Source: an uncultured bacterium (GTDB taxonomy: Bacteria > Desulfobacterota > Desulfobulbia > Desulfobulbales > Desulfobulbaceae). Taken from it: 9,379 bases of DNA. The notes beneath the pieces were generated by a model. That model was not told the DNA's origin and did no database searches. It worked only from the letters and a program-made list of their open reading frames with translations. This document shows positions 6,544 through 9,379 of the stretch, in pieces. The stretch is taken from assembly GCA_903842475.1 (NCBI GenBank), contig CAIMMA010000632.1, forward strand, positions 1 through 9,379. Direction: 5' to 3'. The first letter of the stretch is position 1. Each line of letters starts with the position of its first letter. A program made the translations under genes and the position numbers.

Positions 6544-7281
6544 CTATCCTTCTTGGACTGGTTTCTGTACGATATGCCGATTGATGTTACACAACGCGGG
6601 TTCCTGTTCAACTATGGCTATTACATCGCGCCAGGTGAATCGTTCGTCCGGACAAAGTCGAGCATATATCTGGCGGATGAATATCAGATCTTCTAGCGTG
6701 TCCAATGTCCATCGCCAATTCGCCCGGTCAACATCACACATGACGCTAAGCAATTTGAATTGGTCTGGATGTTCATACATATAGATGGTTACGTGTGCGC
6801 GTTCATAAGGTAAAGAGGCATTTTGCCAGGCGCGTTCCAGAGCGGCTATCGTAAACACTTCGGTATCCAACCCACGAGGAAACGATTGTGGAATTTTGTT
6901 GCTTGCATAGTCGACTGATGGATTTGCCTGCCTAAAGCGACGAATAATCTCGTCGCTCACCTCAGGATCAAGTAAAGGACAATCAGCGGTAATCCGGACA
7001 CAGATATCAGCTTGGTGGGCGTGGGCCGCCATAAAAAAACGATCCAGGACATCAGACTCACTACCTCGACAAACAGGCACTTCCATTTGCCCACATTTTG
7101 CCACAATTTCGTCATCGGCTGGCGATACCGATGTAGCGACGACGACCTCGTCCACATATTTGCATCGCTGAACACGCCGCACTACTCGTTCCAGAACAGT
7201 CTGACCAGCCAGATCCATCAACACTTTTCCTGACAATCGAGATGATCCCATTCGGGCTTGAATAATTGCAACTGTCTTCAA
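6544..7281 (-). CDS. spsF: SpsF-type cytidylyltransferase, copy B (canonical motifs)
   Basis: This 245-residue single-domain protein belongs to the CMP-sugar/SpsF nucleotidyltransferase family (COG1861 type), which transfers a nucleotide, usually CMP, from CTP to a sugar acid. The N-terminal nucleotide-binding loop reads 'IIQARMGSSRLSGKVL' (6-21); Arg10, Ser13, Arg15 and Lys19 are kept, but the usual Pro before Gly-Lys is Ser17. 'VVVATS' (47-52) and 'RITADCPLLDP' (96-106) carry the metal-binding Asp100. 'SFPRGLDTEVF' (133-143), 'HVTIYMYEHP' (163-172) and 'WTLDTLEDL' (191-199) are typical of the family. The start is TTG, supported by a strong GGGAGGGAG five bases upstream and by a TTGA overlap with the preceding stop. 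It is the first of two tandem paralogues. Given the neuB gene two genes upstream, activation of a nonulosonic acid as its CMP derivative is the most likely job, though the substrate cannot be read from the sequence. Confidence 0.9.
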   Translation of the reverse strand: MKTVAIIQARMGSSRLSGKVLMDLAGQTVLERVVRRVQRCKYVDEVVVATSVSPADDEIVAKCGQMEVPVCRGSESDVLDRFFMAAHAHQADICVRITADCPLLDPEVSDEIIRRFRQANPSVDYASNKIPQSFPRGLDTEVFTIAALERAWQNASLPYERAHVTIYMYEHPDQFKLLSVMCDVDRANWRWTLDTLEDLIFIRQIYARLCPDERFTWRDVIAIVEQEPALCNINRHIVQKPVQEG

Positions 7282-8447
7282 GGTTTCTCCCTCCCCATCT
7301 GCGTATCACGATTCAGATTTGAAGCGGACTTGGCAACACGATCAAGAAGTTGCAACAACTGCGGAAAGTTCTTGTTCCAATCAGCCCGGACACGCACGAG
7401 TTCGATATTAGCCTGTTTCATATTCACCAAGCGCGCTGGATCTGCCAGCGCTGAGTCGAGCGCATCTGCCAAGGATATAGTATCACCCGGCGCAACCAAC
7501 CAACCATTCCTACCAGATTCAACCCATTCCAGGTTGCCATAGCCATTTGTTAGCACTGCCGGCAGACCACACGCCATAGCTTCAAGCAACGACACAGATG
7601 TGCCATCACTCAGCGCCGAGCTAACATATATGTTCGCCAAACAAAAATAATCAGGCAGCAACTCGTAAGAAATACGGCCTGGCGTGTAAACTATTTCCGT
7701 AATATCCAATTCAGAAATCAAACCCTGAATGATTGTACTCTGTGAACCGTCGCCTAATAACAGCAAACGGGCTTCAGGTCGCCGCTTATGGACTAAGGCA
7801 AAGGCACGCACCAATATATCGATAGCATAGATTGGTTCCCAAGACCGGGTCGAGATCAGAATCGGATTATCTATCCAACCAAGATCGCGGCGCAGTGATA
7901 ACGCCGAAGGTCGTGAAGAAAAATGCCGTAAACTGATACCCCATGGAAAAGTCGCAATCCGATCATCTAACAATGGCGAGAAATTATGAATTTTATTTCG
8001 CACAGCCTGGCAATCACCTAATGCGCCTTGTGAACGGTACAGTGTGTACCGAGTTACCGCCCGAGTCCATAGGTTCCGGTTGGCTTCAACCAGCAAGTCC
8101 GACCCCCACGACATCGTAACCAACGGTTTATAACCGGTCAAGGCTACCAGGAAAGCACATGTCTGCACCGGTCCGGCAAGTACCACATGCGGAGAAACCT
8201 CCAACAATATCTGCCGTAACGCAATATACCGAACGATGAAATCGGATGGCGTCTTGTACGGCCTAAAATCGCCCACCCAGTTAATCAGGGTTACCCCTTT
8301 CGGTAAATCACGCAAATCTAACCGTTCGTCCAGTAAACGCAAATAACTTACATGGTACCCCGCTTCTACAAATGATTGCAGAAACCGCCGGTCATGAGTG
8401 GTATAGCCACGAGAGAAATAGAGCAGATTTAGGCGAAATCGGTCCAT
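7278..8447 (-). CDS. Glycosyltransferase family 4 (GT-B fold)
   Basis: This is a 389-residue cytosolic or membrane-associated retaining glycosyltransferase that would move a sugar from an activated donor to a lipid-linked or protein acceptor. The N-terminal Rossmann-like half begins 'LNLLYFSRGY' and includes 'MSWGSDLL' near residues 112-119. The C-terminal donor-binding half has 'STRSWEPIYAID' near 199-210, 'LLLLGDGS' near 228-235, and the GT4 signature 'SDGTSVSLLEAMACGLP' at 280-296. In the usual E-x7-E pair the first position is Asp281 and the second is Glu289. No signal peptide or membrane helix is evident. The ATG lies inside the 3' end of the neuB gene, with a GAGG about 12 bases upstream, and its own stop overlaps the next start as TTGA, both signs of translational coupling. 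Co-transcription with neuB and two cytidylyltransferases suggests that it transfers the pathway product or a neighbouring sugar of the same glycan; that donor assignment is inference. Confidence 0.9.
   Translation of the reverse strand: MDRFRLNLLYFSRGYTTHDRRFLQSFVEAGYHVSYLRLLDERLDLRDLPKGVTLINWVGDFRPYKTPSDFIVRYIALRQILLEVSPHVVLAGPVQTCAFLVALTGYKPLVTMSWGSDLLVEANRNLWTRAVTRYTLYRSQGALGDCQAVRNKIHNFSPLLDDRIATFPWGISLRHFSSRPSALSLRRDLGWIDNPILISTRSWEPIYAIDILVRAFALVHKRRPEARLLLLGDGSQSTIIQGLISELDITEIVYTPGRISYELLPDYFCLANIYVSSALSDGTSVSLLEAMACGLPAVLTNGYGNLEWVESGRNGWLVAPGDTISLADALDSALADPARLVNMKQANIELVRVRADWNKNFPQLLQLLDRVAKSASNLNRDTQMGREKP
7287..7295 (-). promoter_or_regulatory. Ribosome binding site for spsF copy B (supports the TTG start)
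   Basis: GGGAGGGAG on the minus strand ends five bases before the TTG at 7281. It lies inside the last codons of the upstream glycosyltransferase gene (the Gly-Arg-Glu of its 'MGREKP' end). The strong match makes up for the weak TTG codon, and the TTGA stop/start overlap suggests re-initiation by ribosomes finishing the upstream gene. Confidence 0.8.
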
Positions 8448-9379
8448 TTAAGATAGTCGCCTCGCTTAACCTCGTGCCGCACCGATCGACCAACAACTCG
8501 ATCAAGTTCGTAAGGAAAAATACTATCGCGCGGAGCAGGCCGCAATGGCTCAACATCTGATCGAACCAGCACTGCGCCAGTCGGCAGGTCATGTGCTGCA
8601 CGAAGGCACCTTCTCTGAATAACCATTGTTTCTATTTCATTCGGTTGTACAATTTTATTGCCATTTCCTAAGGAGTATTCCAATTCGCGAGTACGATCTA
8701 CCATTTCGCGCCATGAGCTATGATCAAGTGCAAAGCTATGATCAGGACCCTCGCGAAGACAATCATCGGTGAAATGCTTTTCGATGGCACGAGCTCCCAG
8801 CGCCACCGCACCAAGTACAGCCGCGTGTCCTGGTGTATGGTCACTCATTCCCAGCACCAAATCGGGATACATGCAAGCATAGGTACGCAAAACATTCAAC
8901 TGGACATAGCGAAAGTTCTCGATATTACCAGTATAGTTTGTGTTGCATTGCATCAGTAGCAAATTTGGGTTAATCCGAAATATTACATCCACCGCTCGTT
9001 GCACTTCGCCTATATCGGATGCGCCTGTCGCCAGCAAGATTGGCTTACCTTTGTGTGCAATGTACTCCAATTGCTCAATCCAGGTAATATCCCCCGAACC
9101 AATCTTGTAGGCTGGCACATGCGGATCAAGCATGTCCACCGCTTCCTGATCGTAAGGAGAAGAAAAAAAATGTATCTTGGCATCATCACAGGCTTTTTTC
9201 AATGTCTCAGTCCATTCCCAAGGAACCGATGCCGATTGATAAACTTCATAGACGGATTTCTTCCACTTGGATTGATGAGACATCTGCTGGCTCAGCAGCT
9301 CAAAACCCATTTTGCTCACGATTTTGGAAGCACGAAAATGCTGAAACTTTGCTGCATCGGCACCAGCTTCGGCTGCCAG
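8429..9379 (-). CDS. neuB: NeuB/SpsE-family nonulosonic acid synthase (5' end cut by window edge)
   Basis: Family members condense a 2-acylamino hexose (such as ManNAc or a 6-deoxy-diamino sugar) with phosphoenolpyruvate to give a nine-carbon sialic-acid-type sugar in the cytoplasm. The frame is open to the right edge, giving 316 visible residues; about 35 N-terminal residues are missing compared with typical members of roughly 350. The visible part starts inside the conserved 'EAGADAAKFQ' strand, so the GTG near 9319 is internal and not the start. The TIM-barrel part then shows 'FFSSPYD', 'YKIGSGD', 'LATGAS', 'GMSDHTPG' (metal-ligand His) and 'IEKHFT' (second His), followed by 'GPDHSFALD'. 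The last 60 or so residues form the SAF (antifreeze-like) substrate-lid domain. The segment 'QCNTNYTG' differs from the His-Cys-Thr-x-x-Tyr-Pro seen in many NeuB proteins, so the exact sugar (Neu, Leg, Pse or other) is open. It overlaps the next gene by 19 bases. Confidence 0.93.
   Translation of the reverse strand: MAAEAGADAAKFQHFRASKIVSKMGFELLSQQMSHQSKWKKSVYEVYQSASVPWEWTETLKKACDDAKIHFFSSPYDQEAVDMLDPHVPAYKIGSGDITWIEQLEYIAHKGKPILLATGASDIGEVQRAVDVIFRINPNLLLMQCNTNYTGNIENFRYVQLNVLRTYACMYPDLVLGMSDHTPGHAAVLGAVALGARAIEKHFTDDCLREGPDHSFALDHSSWREMVDRTRELEYSLGNGNKIVQPNEIETMVIQRRCLRAAHDLPTGAVLVRSDVEPLRPAPRDSIFPYELDRVVGRSVRHEVKRGDYLKWTDFA

Noticed and set aside
8429..9319. Treating GTG 9319 as the true start of the NeuB-family gene
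   Set aside because: The frame stays open upstream and encodes the conserved 'EAGADAAKFQ' segment, so the gene continues past the window edge.

Overview
The window is a single block of nine co-directional bacterial genes on the minus strand, so transcription runs from the right edge to the left. Every gene belongs to surface-glycan or nucleotide-sugar metabolism. I see no RNA gene, mobile element, CRISPR array or plus-strand gene. Genes are tightly packed: two neighbours overlap by 19 and 4 bases, and the other gaps are 2 to 24 bases, plus one of up to 64 bases if the downstream start of the Gfo/Idh gene is right. This is the layout of one operon that begins outside the window.

In order of transcription the genes are: (1) a NeuB/SpsE-family sialic-acid-type synthase, cut by the right edge; (2) a family-4 glycosyltransferase; (3) and (4) two tandem paralogous SpsF-type cytidylyltransferases, both 245 residues; (5) a Gfo/Idh/MocA NAD(P)-dependent sugar oxidoreductase; (6) a GT-B-fold protein of unassigned function; (7) a sugar N-formyltransferase-like protein with the full Asn/His/Asp triad; (8) an M28-peptidase-like DUF2172/DUF4910 protein with a C-terminal winged helix; (9) a DegT/StrS PLP-dependent sugar aminotransferase. 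The last 101 bases on the left are non-coding.

The inferred joint job is to make, activate and transfer an unusual amino sugar, most likely a nonulosonic acid (sialic, legionaminic or pseudaminic-like), for a capsule, O-antigen, S-layer or flagellar glycan. The aminotransferase and oxidoreductase would build the precursor. The formyltransferase would cap an amine. The NeuB protein would condense a six-carbon sugar with phosphoenolpyruvate. SpsF-type enzymes would attach CMP, and the glycosyltransferase(s) would transfer the product. The parts resemble the Bacillus sps set (SpsC/SpsE/SpsF-like), but with two SpsF copies, a formyltransferase and a metallohydrolase-like protein. No NDP-sugar dehydratase, hydrolysing 2-epimerase, N-acetyltransferase, flippase or polymerase is recognisable, so the pathway is incomplete here.

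The organism cannot be named from this sequence. Base composition looks moderate, roughly half G+C by eye. Shine-Dalgarno sites are clear for several genes, and ATG, GTG and TTG starts are all used. It is a bacterium with a complex glycosylated surface; I make no phylum call.
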